Below are positions 47,401-60,200 of a DNA stretch of 64,000 nt, in pieces. The position numbers and the translations under genes are program-made. Each line of letters opens with the position of its first letter. The stretch's first letter is position 1. Under the pieces are notes generated by a model. The model did no database searches, had not been told where the DNA came from, and was given only the letters and a program-made list of their open reading frames with translations. The DNA lies in contig NC_064036.1 of assembly GCF_932526225.1 (NCBI RefSeq), positions 5,835,519 to 5,899,518 of the forward strand, given 5' to 3'. The DNA comes from Nematostella vectensis. Its lineage: Eukaryota > Cnidaria > Anthozoa > Actiniaria > Edwardsiidae.

Positions 47401-50400
47401 TGTCTACTTTATCCTTCTCGTCTTTCTTCTTCTTTCTACTTGATAGTTCACCTTCCAGCATATCAGCTCTCTCCTCACCCTTCACTCGCATGAACTCCTT
47501 AAGCTTGCGATCATGCTCAATAATGCGCACCAACTCCTTGAACTCTGTATTGTACTGAGCAAGGTCCTTGTCATTCTTTTCTTTCAAAGCTAACATCTTG
47601 GCTTGTGCTTCATCCCTAAAGTAGAACAAAAAAAGGTGTTTGCCTAAACAAAGGAAGCCTTTCTATGTCTTTGATTGAAGCAGGTGCACAAAGTGCTCAC
47701 TTCCCCCCCCCCTTGACAGCCAAAAAGTGGGTCAGACTCTTCAAATACAAAACTATGCACTGTACACTGTGAACTGTGCGCACCCCTCAGTCAATTCTGG
47801 GTACAAGCCTTAGAAGGTTAATAAATATGTTGAAGACATTTCTTTGGCCATTGAGACTTCATCATTAAAACTCAAGGTATATTTCCAGCAGAAAATTGGT
47901 CCACATCCTATTATACATAAGATAGCTCCAGCACGTAGGAACGTGAGGGGAGCTAATGGATCAGCATTTTATTTCAAAGAGAGAGGAAGGAGGGGGACAC
48001 AGTTGATAAAAACTTTATACCTGGCATCATAGGCTGCTGTGGAAGCCTCTATCACTTCGCTGATCTGTCGCTTGACCTCAACAATCTTGTTATCTAACTT
48101 TTTGCAGCGAGCCTCAAATGTGCTACGCTCCACTTTCTGATTATCAATTCTCTCTCTGAGTTTCCAATTCTCAGCAAGACTAGCATTGAATTTCTTACTA
48201 GCCTGAAGAGATAAAGAAATCAAAATTAAAATTGTTATATTGTTTATACACATAATACCTTTTTTCATATCTTCATATATCATTGCTTTCTATACTAATT
48301 AGGGGAACTGCAAGCTTAATACAACCAGGACTTATATTTAGATTCAAAACAAAAAATAACTGTAATGAAGGTGTTTTCGCATGATTATTATTTGTTTCGA
48401 GAAATGTGACGTTTCGCAGCCATCTTGAATGTTTTACTCGTCAGTGCATAAACTGTCAGCGATTGTAACTTTTTGACGCACTGTATAAAACACAATAGTG
48501 TGGTCTATGTTGTTCTCTGGGATTACTGCTGAAACTTTGTGGCAGCCATTTGTTTTCGTCTCATTCCACGTTTCATCAAATAACCTCACGTTGAATAATT
48601 CAAGCTCAAGAATATGCAAGAGCAAGCATATCACAACCAAACGACAATGGATCTGAGGAATCGGTGAACGTGTGCGTAAGAACTTTGCCGTGCTATGAGT
48701 AAAATTCTTTGAAAATGAACCAGAAGATTCAGATAACGTTTTCCTTGTCTTATATTCTACATTTCGAGTACTTTGCTTTGAAGTCAATTGTGTTACATGA
48801 CATCCGAATTTGCATCGTTCATACGCTAGGCTAACATGATAATTTATTTACAGTAGAAACTTCAGGTTCTACTGTAAAGGTGGAAGTGCGCCGTGATTAG
48901 AAAAAATATTTGCATTAGGCGGGAGCAACACATATACAGTACATACGGTACGTAAAAAAAACGAATGCTGACAGCTTATGCGCTGAAAAGCAAAACATTC
49001 AAGATGATGGCAAAACGTCAAATTTCTCAAAAACACAAGAAAACACATACAATAAGCATATTTTTTTGTTTTTACATCTAAATATAAGTCCTGGTAGTAT
49101 TTATCTTGCATTTCTCCTTTAATGGAGCTAATGTGAGATAAAAGATTGTGAAAAAAAAATGGGCAAACCTACAGTACGTACCTGGTCAAGTCGATTCTCA
49201 AGCACACTGATATGTTTCTTTGTTTGTTTATATCTTGCATGGCTCATATGAACTCTGAAAGTATGACATAATGTCAAATCCATGGCTGATCATAGGTCAT
49301 CATCTTGCACATGTTTATCAAATAATTAGATACCACAAGTCAAATTTAACCAATGTAAAATAGAGTAACTCCTAGCTATCACTCTTGCTCCTTATTATCT
49401 AAAAAGTCCCAGACCATGCCAAAGTTTTTATCAACACTGTGACGGTCAAGTACAAGCCAGCTTTAGTATCTCTAATAATCTTTTTTTGAATTGTTAATCA
49501 TTAGACCCAATTCAATCACAATTTCGGAATTGATTGGTCCAGTGGTAATTAACTACATGCTATTCCCGGATGGGAAATGGATTTGGTGGTCATGCATCAA
49601 CAAATCTGCCTTTAACACGGCTTCAGGAATTAAGCGAAAAAAAATTACAAATGACGTGGGATTTTTTTGCTAAATTACGAGAAAAATCAAGGCTTACGCG
49701 CTAAATTACGTGTGATTGCGTAATGCATATTTTTAAATAAAAATTTTGAGGGATTCTTTATTGAATTACATGCTAAATTACACGGAATATCAATAATTAC
49801 GCCAAAAATTATGCGGGATTGCATATATTTCATGGAAAACAAATGATTATGAGCTAAATTACTAGGAATTTCGCGCCAAAATATCTAAGGCAAGTTTTCA
49901 ATGGCCTTCGCAGTTTAACAAAGAAAGCCTTTTTTTGGTTGTTTTTCGAAATTCGAAATATCACATTCTTACCAAGAATATTTGTCTTAAATACGAGAAA
50001 TAGAGGTAAGAACCCTAAAAGAATACATCAGCTGTGCACTTTAATGATTGGCTTTCAAAATTTAGCCAAATTATGTGGAATTACGCAAAATTTGTGGATT
50101 AGGCGAATTACGCAGAGAAAGCCAAATTACACGCTTCCACACAAGCCTGTAATTCCAGAAGCCCTGCTATAGCTGGCTCTTAAACAGAGTTACGGATGGG
50201 TCAAGTGTACAGTTACACTCTGCCATTTTTCATATGAGAAGTGGCAAGAAAGTCGTAACATCAATACTAAGCAACTCTGTAAAATGTGGATCATAACTTA
50301 GAAAGTGTATAAGTATCTCACCCTCCCATATTCTTCCTTTGTTGGCTGATCTTCTTTTCCATAACTCTTGTCTGAAAGCAAAATCACTAAATCAATAATC

Positions 50401-52450
50401 TAAACTACAGTAAAGAATGAGACCTGCATTACTAAACTTGACAAAAAGTTATATTTTTACCAAAACAACATTACCTGTGCATTCAGATCATTGATGTCAG
50501 TTTTCACCTCATCAATTTCATCCGCATATGTCTCTACAAAAGGCAATCAAACAATCATTCAGAAGATTAAATACATTAATTTGCAGGTAAAACAGCTAGT
50601 TTTCAGATAACTTGTTCGAGGTATGTCATAAACATCAGTTGAAAAATTATTTGTCTGCACACAACAAGGGAATTGATTGGTCACGGTGGTAATATTATTA
50701 ACTACCCATTGTTCCCAGACGAAAATTGGATTTGATGGTTGCACACCAAGAAATCAGCTATAAGCTGCCTTTTTTAAACAGAGTTATACTGATAAATAAA
50801 GTCACATCGAAATATTTTTATTGACAGTTTTGCCGACTCAGTTTTTCACTTTGTCATCCAGAAGCTCAAAATGTAACACAGACAACATGTTCCACTCCTT
50901 TTGGACTATATACAAATGTATTCACATTACACTCAACTGTATGCACAGTCAAAAACACACTGTTTATGATAATTAGTACAATAAGTTATAAAGTACATCC
51001 TGTGTTTACCTTCTTTGTCCAGCAGCTCTGCTAATGTACTTGTATTTGTGTTGTCCTGGAATTTGAAAAAGCATCAGATAAGGGTTGTTGTCACTCCAAA
51101 CCTAAACAGAATTTTAAACAGAACCCAGCCCATTTGATCAAAATCCAACAGAAATGGAGAAGTCAAGCAGATTCTCCATCCACTTAATTCTCATACAAGA
51201 TCAAATAAACAAACGTAAATGTAAGCGTAAACTCATTCCACTGATACATTTTTCTAAAGTTAGAGTACGGTAGTATTAGCTGAGCTGAATGCTGTATACA
51301 AACAAAGGTAAGATTTATTAAGGATCAGATTTGCTATGTGATTTGCAATAACAAACATGTTTGTCTTCTAGAAAAGAGAATTTATCAAAATTGTGCCTTT
51401 CTGAAAATTCACAGTATAGACAATATATAACTTATCAAAATACCAACCTTGCTCTGGTTCTGGTTGCTGCCAGCTAGTCTGTTGTCTTTCATCAATTCTT
51501 CATTCTCTTTCTGTAGCCATTGAATAGTATCTCTATAGAAAAATAATTAAAAACTTGGATGAGGACATATTGCTGAAAAGTTTGACAAATAAAACATAAT
51601 GGGGGAGACTGTCCCTGCCAACCAGTAAATGCAAAGAATGGCAGTAGCTTTATCCCAGATAAAAGTTCCTACAATTGTTGATGAAAATCTAAGACATCAC
51701 AGCTGAAATATCACACCCTTACAAACAGGGAATGGAAATAAAGAAAATGGGACCAAAGCTCCAGCACTTTAACCCAAGTTGATGCTTTTCCAACCATATT
51801 TGCCATACTGTGACATCATGGTATCATAGGCCCACAGCCAGGGGGTGGGGGGAGGGGGTAAAGAAGAACCACCACACTTGACTGGAAGGTCCATTCTAAT
51901 AAAGGGAAATTGAGTACCACTGAGAGCTAGGGCAAGATACCTAACAGAAAATAGTCTACTTAATGGGTAAACATCCCCCCCCCCCCCTCCCTGCTCAGAA
52001 TCCTGGCTACGGGCCAGTACCCTTGTAACAACTGCTAACTTTCCAAGGTCTACAATTTGTCTAACTACCTTTGCTTTTTAATGACGTTTTGAGACTCCTC
52101 CCCATAAGCTCTACGGTCTCCTTCCATGATTCGGTACTGCCTCTGGAGCTTGGCTAACTCTTGTTCGGCTGGACAGATATTAGTAAAAGGTACAGTATTA
52201 GCACATACACAGACTTATATATATATACTACTTTAAGAACATGCGAAAAACATCCTGAGGCTCAGATAGCAGAAAAATATTGCTTTGTTAGTCTGATTTG
52301 TTCTTAAACTCAGACGTTCTTATAAAAAAAAAAGATTGTATACTTTGCGAGGAACAACAACTAAGAAAATTACTAAACGGTCATCATCTTACCTATTCCA
52401 TCCATTTCAGCCTCACTGGCTTCAGAGCGACGACTGTGTACACGCTGCAT
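44478..52450 (-). CDS. Outer dynein arm docking complex protein, ODAD1 (CCDC114)/CCDC63 family
   Basis: There are fifteen exons (minus strand): 52450-52393, 52168-52069, 51532-51448, 51055-51010, 50533-50475, 50371-50322, 49254-49182, 48202-48021, 47615-47381, 47095-46931, 46350-46182, 45919-45822, 45727-45662, 45128-44940 and 44573-44478. They total 1671 nt in frame, giving 556 residues. The protein is almost wholly coiled coil. Family landmarks are LQRQYRIMEGDRRAY near the N-terminus, FKELVRIIEHDRKLKEFM, EDRNFALFNYVNEQNNDIE and IEQRTNELLQVQAF. The tail is acidic, then Lys-rich (SRKKKAAK). Members anchor outer dynein arms on ciliary doublet microtubules, so this marks motile cilia or sperm. 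I cannot tell whether it is the ODAD1 or CCDC63 orthologue; it may predate their split. Confidence 0.88.
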
Positions 52451-52981
52451 TGCTGTAATCTTAAAACGATTCAAGGTTTAAATTTTAGTTAGTTGTTAAG
52501 ACATTCGTTTATTGAAAATTATCTCGGTATTGCAAACAGTGATTGCATGATTTGTTTGACACCGTTAGCAACAAAATGTAGCAAAAGACGAAACCAAAGA
52601 GGAGAGAAATTAAGGACCAGATAACCCTGTAACCGTCATTAATGGGAGAATAACAGAACTTGACTCTGTTCAAGGATACATAAAATAATTAAAGTAAAGA
52701 AAGGAATGTAGTTCGAAAATTCTATCGAACAAGCTAAACTTATTTCTCCTCGCTCGAGACGAAATGGCCGTGGTTTTAGCTGGCGTCAAATTATAGAATC
52801 GAATTTCTATACCAACTTTTTTGTCGAAAGCATAAACAGTATTCTTACATTACCTTTGTTGTTTGGCAACTCAATAACTAATACGCGCAGTCGATCTACT
52901 GATTTCTGTTTTGCTCGTTGCCCAGTCTCTGTTTCATATGGACGACCCTCTGTTTCTCGGTCGTGTAACCATGACAACACT
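52451..52981. promoter_or_regulatory. Putative bidirectional promoter
   Basis: These 531 bp separate the ODAD1-like start codon (minus) from the start of the divergent exon at 52982 (plus). It must hold at least the ODAD1-like promoter. No specific factor site can be assigned by eye. Confidence 0.5.
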
Positions 52982-53043
52982 ATGATGGCTAGCTCAAGTA
53001 CTCAGGGCCGAAAAGGCCACAGGGAGCCCAAATTCTTGATACA
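52982..53043 (+). CDS. Probable first coding exon of an unidentified gene
   Basis: Two adjacent ATG codons begin a short frame (MMASSSTQGRKGHREPKFL) that runs into a strong donor, ataca / gtaagtg. Basic and hydrophilic; I do not recognise it. Later exons are not evident in the 200 bp before the large inverted-repeat element, so the rest would have to lie beyond that insertion or outside the window. Confidence 0.4.
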
Positions 53044-53251
53044 GTAAGTGAAATAAGCTAAGGCAGCTAAAAATACATTTCCCTGCTCAATAATTTTGGT
53101 TACTCAATTTAATTTTCCACAGCGCCCAGTTGTGTCAAGATAGTATGATTATATTCTTATTCAGTTCTTCTGAAGAACCTTCAGAGGTTCCTAAATAATG
53201 TCATTTTTTTAGAGCTTATAATCGGTCTTGTCATTACCGATTCGGCAATAG

Positions 53252-53730
53252 CAGGGGCTCATAAGTAGGGGCAATCAACTTCCCCACATTCCGGTACTAT
53301 ATAGGTGTCACAGGTGTCACGGCGTTTCCTAGGATCAGGCTATTTTAAGACGCGCAGATTAGCCAATCAGATGACAGGGCGGAAAAATTGATTTTGTCTC
53401 AAGGAATCCAAAATGGCGGCCGAGAAGGGGGGAAACGACGCTTACGTTTCAAAGTCTTCCTACGTCGTCATATGCCTTCTTATTTCTGAATCCTTTTTGT
53501 CGCAGAGAGAGAAACATTCTGTTACTAGCTTTGGACTATTTATTTCTCCATAAGTGGACTCAAACGTTGTAACGAGGACATTTTTTCTTGCTCTTGCAAA
53601 AAATAAGTGATCATTTGTATCGATCTCGAAATTCTGTCGCTGAGAGGCGATATTATTATTCAAAAGGTGTTTGATACTGCTAGTTAACTAACAATAGTGT
53701 AAGAAGTAACATACGGAAGTTTATGTCTAT
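53252..53730 (+). repeat. Left terminal inverted repeat
   Basis: Pairs with 61230-61717. It includes aaaatggcggccgagaaggg and runs to cggaagtttatgtct. Confidence 0.88.
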
Positions 53731-54549
53731 GTAATTATATGTAATGATAAGGAAAATATCCTGAAGTTTTCCTTTTAATGATAATATCTGCTATATTCAT
53801 GGCTGTGTTTGCTACTCAAAAAGCTTTCTTGTTGACTTTTGTTTACTTTAAAATAACTTAGTTTACACAACTCCCTATTATAATTATCATTTTTTTTTAG
53901 TAAATTATTTATTTGAACTTGTCCATATTAGCTGCAAACATGCTACTCTTACTATTAAATATTAACTGCAGGTATTGGCCTGCCAAAATATAGTGTATTA
54001 AAAAGCACCTCCGAATGGTGTCAACCTTTTTCTTTTAAAGTCTGTATTTGTTCCTAACTGTTTAAAACAGTCCACAAGATCCAGCAGGATAGAAGTTGTC
54101 AAGTGGTTTCCTTCCTGGGCTTATTTGGTCCATTTTGTGTACATTCATTTGGCATTGTGTTAACACAACTTCTAAGAATCTGACATTTCTTTGGTGCAAG
54201 TCCAGATTTTTCTCTTCACAGACTGAAGCAGGGCACCAACAAATCAAAGCTTGTAAATCCTGGTTATCAACTGTATCAAAGTCATAGTATAAAATTTGTC
54301 CAAGCTATTGACTTATTTGCCTTGATTCTCAACATCTTATCAAACCAGCAAATAATACCCACAAACTGGGTATTTTGAAGCTATAGCAAGGGAGTTGGTA
54401 GCTATAAAGGGTGAATATGTTAACCTAATGTTGTTATGGGAGGGCTTTGCAGAGCTCTTGGTCAAATATTATTTGACCCATTCAAACTGAAATTGAATGT
54501 TTGAACAGCTATTACTTTATAAACATTTTTTATTGTAACTTAAATATGT
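53731..54549. other. AT-rich left margin of the element
   Basis: A 61-residue minus-strand frame (54247-54062, with CEEKNLDLHQRNVRFLEVV) could be a transposase remnant, but I do not recognise it. No other feature was seen. Confidence 0.35.
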
Positions 54550-54822
54550 GCGGCCTCAAAAGACGTAAAGAGGCGCTCTGACCAGCTCGTCAACTTGGCG
54601 TTCAGCGCGCGCCACGTGGGTATTAGCGTGTGGGTGATCACGCAGCAGCTCACCAGCATCACGAAGCCGTTCCCTGAGAACATCGCAGCCTTGGTGGTCT
54701 TCCATACGCCGAGTCAGAAGAAAAGATGAAAGAGTACATGAAGGCCCTCGAGACGAAAAAGTTCTCGAAGTTAGAGTTTTCCTTGCGTCACCCTTATACC
54801 ATCGCCCTAGTTGAACGGTAAG
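54550..54822 (+). pseudogene. Virus-like packaging ATPase (FtsK/HerA type), C-terminal fragment
   Basis: The fragment starts inside the gene: the N-terminal part with the Walker A motif is missing and the GC-rich sequence begins abruptly at about 54550. The visible stretch has RRSDQLVNLAFSARHVGISV followed by WVITQQL, the sensor-like region (a strand, then TQ) characteristic of A32/FtsK-like genome-packaging ATPases of Polintons, adintoviruses and related dsDNA viruses. A frameshift near 54720 moves the remaining 30 or so residues into another frame, ending at 54822. The gene is dead here. In an intact relative the protein would drive DNA into a capsid. Confidence 0.65.
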
Positions 54823-54845
54823 CGCAGTAAATCACCGCCCACGTA

Positions 54846-54849
54846 TACG

Positions 54850-54912
<63 letters not shown>
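54846..54912. repeat. (TA)n microsatellite
   Basis: Alternating TA with periodic tatg interruptions; related atacgtata motifs lie on both sides. Confidence 0.9.
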
Positions 54913-54913
<1 letters not shown>

Positions 54914-55002
54914 CATACGCATTGATCACACCGCCCTCAAGGCACGTGAATACGTATACGTATATATACACACGTGTTGCACCTTAGCCACGGCAGGGGT
55001 GC

Positions 55003-55479
55003 ATGATGAGCGACGAATACTTTGAGAGTCTTCTTGAGGGGGGCGCCGCCGGCCTCCCGGCCGTCGAGTCGTTGGGCTGCTCGACGCAGCCTGCCGGAAC
55101 GGCAACCGGAGGTGAGCAAACTAAGATAGCAGACGCGAGGGAGAAACTCGCGATTCTCGTAGCCTCGGGGAAGTCGAGAGAAATGGTAGGCAAGGCCCTG
55201 GCTCACGACGACATCAAACGCATGAGCGCCGAGGAGGTGAGGAAGTACGAGAAGCGATACGAGACCGCTCTAGCCAGCCGGACTACAGACGCCCTGGCAG
55301 ACAGCTTTCTGAAGCTTACGACCAAGCTAGTAGGCATGGCGCTGCCGATAGACAGTGTGGTCGATCTTCACAATGACCTAGTGTCCGACTACATCATCAA
55401 TAACGAGCTCCGCACATTGTGCGGACGCCTGTCTCTACGTAGCACGCCATGTGAACACCGCCGGAACGGCAAGCGCTGA
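55003..55479 (+). CDS. Virus-like element protein, helical, unknown function (probably truncated)
   Basis: A 158-codon frame follows the ATPase fragment on the same strand. It starts [20 protein letters not shown] and contains a helical, charged region ([20 protein letters not shown]) followed by a conserved-looking segment ([19 protein letters not shown]). The last 20 residues turn Arg/Cys-rich, which suggests a frameshift at about 55420. Its position beside a packaging ATPase hints at a virion or assembly protein, but I see no domain that proves it. GC content and codon use are unlike the host genes. Confidence 0.5.
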   Translation: MMSDEYFESLLEGGAAGLPAVESLGCSTQPAGTATGGEQTKIADAREKLAILVASGKSREMVGKALAHDDIKRMSAEEVRKYEKRYETALASRTTDALADSFLKLTTKLVGMALPIDSVVDLHNDLVSDYIINNELRTLCGRLSLRSTPCEHRRNGKR

Positions 55480-55604
55480 CACGCGGTGCCAACACGAGGT
55501 AGCAGTCGCGGACTCACCAGATGGCGAGCCTGCCATGACGACTTTAGAGTAGACGCTCATTTGAAAGCTTTCCACTTCTTCAGTAACCAAATAGTTGACA
55601 CCGC

Positions 55605-56032
55605 GTGTCAACACAAATTGAGGTACCTCAAGGAAGTACTAGTGCTCAGCCTATCGGAACGGCAAACGGGTCAGCGGAAGCTACTGATGATGAGCATCAT
55701 CAAAAAACTGCTCATGAACCTGCACGTACGCCTTCGGCGTTGGTGGAGAGAATCACGGGCCACCCGCGACCCGACCTAAACACCCTGGACGAGTCGAAGC
55801 TGGAAGGCGCTTGGCAAAGTGGAACCGACTAAACGGAGCGAAGAAAAAAGCTGTGCAACACATTGAGTCGCCGGTCGCTAGCGAGTCGCAGGGAAGCGAG
55901 GGCTTGCGCGCGCGCGCCGAAGGCATACACACACCAGTCCCGGAAAGCAACTCTGCTTGGTCGGCCAGCTCGGTCATCGGGGTCGCTGGTCTTCTAGTGT
56001 CATTGATCTGCCTCTACACAGGCGGGGGCTAG
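55605..56032 (+). pseudogene. Virus-like element protein with C-terminal membrane helix, frameshifted
   Basis: Successive plus-strand frames (55605-55832, then 55811-56032) give a hydrophilic, Ser/Thr/Glu-rich stretch ending in one hydrophobic helix (SSVIGVAGLLVSLICLYTGG) right before the stop codon. The frame changes between them, so the gene is broken. A tail-anchored or membrane-associated viral protein is a guess. Confidence 0.4.
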
Positions 56033-56254
56033 CTGCCGCGTTCACTCGTACACCAGCTGCTAAACAGCGAGCTACCGAAGGTACCGACGACGTGACTCCG
56101 CCGACACTTCGTGTCTATGCACAGCAGGTCAAGGAACGACCGCTTGTCGTTCCGGCGACAGCGCTTCGCGCTCCCGGACTATGCAAATCTCGGCTGTTAG
56201 CCATGGAGTAAGCGGACATTTAAACAAAAGAGCCCCTCCCATATCCGCACTTCC

Positions 56255-56506
56255 GTGCATCATATGCGTACAAGCGTACATATGTCGACGACGCAGCAAA
56301 GCAAGATTACAAAGACCATCACCGACGCCGCAGTCATAACCGGCCTCGTCGCCGGTATTGGCTGGGTTGGGCGCAAGGTCTTGCGCGAAGACTTCACCAA
56401 AGACCCCTCCGCGAACGCCATGAACTACGCAAAAATGACTGCCGCTGTTGCGGGTGCTGTCGCTTTGAAGGGTTACCTTGAGGACCAGAAGATCATGCCC
56501 ATGTAG
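56255..56506 (+). CDS. Small membrane-type protein of the virus-like element
   Basis: An intact 83-codon frame, possibly starting at the internal ATG at 56282. It contains two short hydrophobic stretches (ITGLVAGIGWVG and MTAAVAGAVALKGYL) around a charged linker. Preserved over its length despite decay nearby. Function unknown; small hydrophobic proteins are common among capsid or membrane components of small dsDNA viruses. Confidence 0.5.
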   Translation: MHHMRTSVHMSTTQQSKITKTITDAAVITGLVAGIGWVGRKVLREDFTKDPSANAMNYAKMTAAVAGAVALKGYLEDQKIMPM

Positions 56507-56593
56507 TAGTGTACTACACGTGTAGACCACGTATTAGACTCGTGTTCACGTTCACACAGCAAGTGAAGTGTGCGAAGCACACACACTACTCGA

Positions 56594-57018
56594 TGGCCTC
56601 CATCGCAATTTTGGTTGGCGGCGCCGTCCTAAACGCGACTGCATTCGTTGGTGGCAACTACCTCGCAAAGTTCCTGTCGAACGATGAGAGCCCTGCCTTA
56701 GCTGAGAAGGAGAGGCACGACAAGGCCCTCGAGAAATACCAACAAGACTATGGACGCTACCAACAGCGGCGACAAGAAATCCTCGATTGGCAAGCGCAAA
56801 GTCGCGAGAAAGGGGCCCTCGCAAAGCAAAACTTCACCGACACTGACTACGCGCTCAAACTCTACAACCAGACCCAACCAAAACAATCCCTGGAGTCGAT
56901 GCGGGCTCCTGAGCAGTCCGACAACTTCACCCCCAGAAAAACGACGAGTTGGGGTACATTGGCGCCGGCGCTCTCGCCATCGGCTACAGAGCTAGCCGCT
57001 TGCTGTGATGCAGCTGCC
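56594..57018 (+). pseudogene. Virus-like element protein: membrane helix plus coiled coil, frameshifted
   Basis: From the ATG at 56594 the frame gives a Gly/Ala-rich hydrophobic start (MASIAILVGGAVLNATAFVG), then a charged helix (KERHDKALEKYQQDYGRYQQ). Near 56935, in a C/A-rich run, the plausible reading shifts frame and ends with a second Gly/Ala-rich hydrophobic helix and a stop at about 57018. The much longer uninterrupted frame reaching 57642 is probably an artefact, because beyond 57020 the minus strand looks coding instead. Function unknown. Confidence 0.45.
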
Positions 57019-57299
57019 GTTCCGGCGCTGCATCTAGGCGGCCTTTTCCCATACTGCGCGTATTCGTATACGTATAAGATGATTGCAGACCAGTTGTGGA
57101 GTGCTATGCACGAGGTAGCAGCCGCTGCTAAGCGAGTGACACCGAAGGTGTCGTCGATGGGTGGGTTATGCAGCTTTGGTGACATTGCTAACCGAAGCCT
57201 CGAGTTGTGGCGCGCAGACAGGGAGTGTGTTAAGAGATTCGCCAATGTCGTTCTCCGAGGGCCTACAGACCTCAGAAAGACCGCCTCGGCACTACCCGA

Positions 57300-60200
57300 G
57301 CAGACGGCAACCGCCTGTTGGAGACTGATACACCTGTTGCAGTACATTGCCGGTGCCGGTGCTTGGCTCCCCGACTTCTTCGGACCCCAAGCCGCTTCGG
57401 GTCGCCACTCGTACCCAGGCTTCTTGTGGCGCCACTCTCCATACCTCGGATTTCGCTCCACGAGCTTTACACCACTGGGCACCGCCTTTGCGTATATGGC
57501 ATCTGTGCACACTCGGAGGACGTCTTCGCGAGGGATCCGCCTCAACATGCGTCGCAACGCTATGTTTGTGTACGCCAAGACAAAGGCCCTGATATGGTAC
57601 CATTGTGAGCGTCGAACACGGTCTTTGTATTGGATCAGATGAGCCCCGTCGGCATGCTCGAAGTTAAGTAAGTGGTCGGTGCCCGCAAGGAGGTTTGTCA
57701 GATACGCGGCTTCTTCACGGTCGCGGACTACGATCGAGGACTCGTCGCCATGGCGAGCGCACTTGCCCACGAAACGGACAGCGAGATCTCGACCCTCAGG
57801 GTACTGCGAGTCTTCGCCGCCGGGGCGGCACGCGATGGAGTGAGGGAACTTGATGGAGTCCTTTTTCCGACGCTATACAACATCTCCCTCGCCGTGGCCA
57901 TGACGAGATCACCCGAGTCTAACAGGTCCTTGAGCTCTGGCGTGGTGATCCAGCCCTCGTTTTGTTCCAAGTGCTGCCCTACCCTCCCGGAAGTGTAGGG
58001 GTGGCAGGCCTCAGAGAACTCCCACTCGGTCAGCTGAATGGCCCCGGTTAGTTGAAGAACCTCGCTCAATGGCCGTCCCACAACATCCGCGATACGATAC
58101 ACGTTCGTAGGGAAGCCGTATTTCCGTACCAAATCAATGGCGTCCGAGGCGCCGCCAGAGAGACTGTCCTCGCATCCTAGGTACGCCGCACGCATGTCAA
58201 TGTGGGCATGAGGCTGCGCCCCTAAGTTTTCCTTGCTATTCCACACTTTGGACTCAACCTGCGCCGCCCGCCAGACGTCCCTGTACTTAAGGGGCGTTGG
58301 CCTGATGTTCTCTCTTTGGGTCCACTTCTTGAAGCGTAGCTTCGGTGTACTCTTGGTAGGCTGGGTGATCATCGGGGAGCCATTGAGGATCATATCCTGT
58401 CTCGTCTGTAAACGCCCTGTCGATAGCCGCTCCGTCCTGTCCCGATCGGTACAGTTTGCCTTCGTGCGTGACTATAACACGCCCGCATAGCCAGATCCTC
58501 GTGCTTCTGGGGATCGCCCTGTTTATAAAGCGAATGAGCACCTCTTGCACTTTTGCCTCGCGCGTTTTTGTGGCGGCACTGGTAACGCGAAGCGCTGCCT
58601 TCTCCTGACATAACGAACGAAGCTCCCCCTCAGCATCGAAGTCTAGGCCGTAGACGCTCGTGATCGCGGGTGGTTCGGTCGGGGGCTCCGCCCAGGCGTG
58701 GTTATTGTGGCAAGGGATAGTGACCCTCGCCTTAGTCTTGTACTTTCCCGAGTCCCACAGAACGTTACCCAGGGCGTCCACGGCTACAAGCTTTACCTCG
58801 AGCTTCTTTTCCATCTCAAAGAGGTCTTCTTTGGTGCATCCCGTAGTGGCCAGCTTCTTGTCAAATCGCTCGAGGATCCTGCCTCGTGTCTTGGTTAGAC
58901 CAAGGGAGTGCGAGGTGCCGCGATTCCTCAAGAAGTCGGCAACATAACTCACAACACAGTTAGCGAAGGTGTCACCCCCCCCCCCTCGCTCAAACATTGG
59001 CCCAGGCTCACCATTTTGCTCAGGGCGCCGACTGCGATTCGGTCCCCTCTTTTGACTAATTACCCATCAATCTTGTGCTCCGAGCGCCCTACCTCCTCTG
59101 TGATTGGCGCCAATGGCTCTTCGGGGGCCTTACCAACGACCGTAAAGAGTCTGTAACGCCGGTCGGGGTCTACCATCTCAAGCACCGGTGGCAACACTGC
59201 GTTTGCCCGCAGAGACTCGCTCGTGCGAGACCCACCACACCGAGCCATCGTCATTAATATCAGGCCCCCGCATAACCGGCTTTAGAGCAATGACACCTGC
59301 TCCACCAAGATCTCGTATCTCCTGGTAAACACCGCCGCTTATGTCTTGGCCCCGAAGAGTGGCATCCACGCTTAGGAACCGAAGATGGGCGCCGCCGACG
59401 AAGAGAGAATAGTACTTCTCGGGGTCTAAGCTCTCTGGGCCCTTTTGCCGCCGTCCCGGCAGCAAAGGGTCGAACTCGTGCCAGGCTTCCTCTGTCCACG
59501 CTTTCGCCGGTGCGAGCGGCTTAAGCAGCTTGTGTTTGACAACGTCGGGGATGCCCTCGTCCAGGATGTTCTGGACCGGCCCTGCTAGTACGGCAGGCGC
59601 CTCTTTGTCAGGCATGCTATTGAGAACCTCCTCTATGTAGGCGTCCATGTTTGGGTATGCCTTGTGCCACCCAGTCTCTAATTGCCCGTATCACAGCCGG
59701 CGGGACGAGTGTTTGGGTATGCCTTGTGCCACCCAGTCTCTAATTGCCCGTATCGCGGGCTGCGACGTCAGACAGGACGAGTGTTTGGGTATGCCTTGTG
59801 CCACTTAGTCTCTAATTGCCCGTATCACAGCCCTGCGGTATCAGACAGGACGGGTATTTGGGTATACCTTGTGCCACCCAGTCTCTAATTGCCGTATCGC
59901 AGCCGGCGGGACGAGTGTTTGGGTGTGCCTTGTGCCACCCAGTCTCTAATTGCCCGTATCACAGCCCTGCGATGTCAGACAGGACGAGTGTTTGGGTATG
60001 CCTTGTGCCACCCAGTCTCTAAATGACCGTACCGCGGGCTACGATATCAGACAGGACGAGTGCGAACCATTCCCGAGCGCGCCTCTCGGTGCCGCGCATC
60101 CTCTGCCCTACACGATTCGCTCCGCAGGGGCGGCACAACCGCGTCTCCGACTGCGTCCCTATGCCGCAGATCCTGCACGGCACGGGGAGGGGCTGCCCTT

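Noticed and set aside
56509-57642. 377-codon plus-strand frame as one protein
   Set aside because: Only the first part resembles the neighbouring element genes; after about 57020 the minus strand carries the polymerase-like frame, so the remainder is probably chance.
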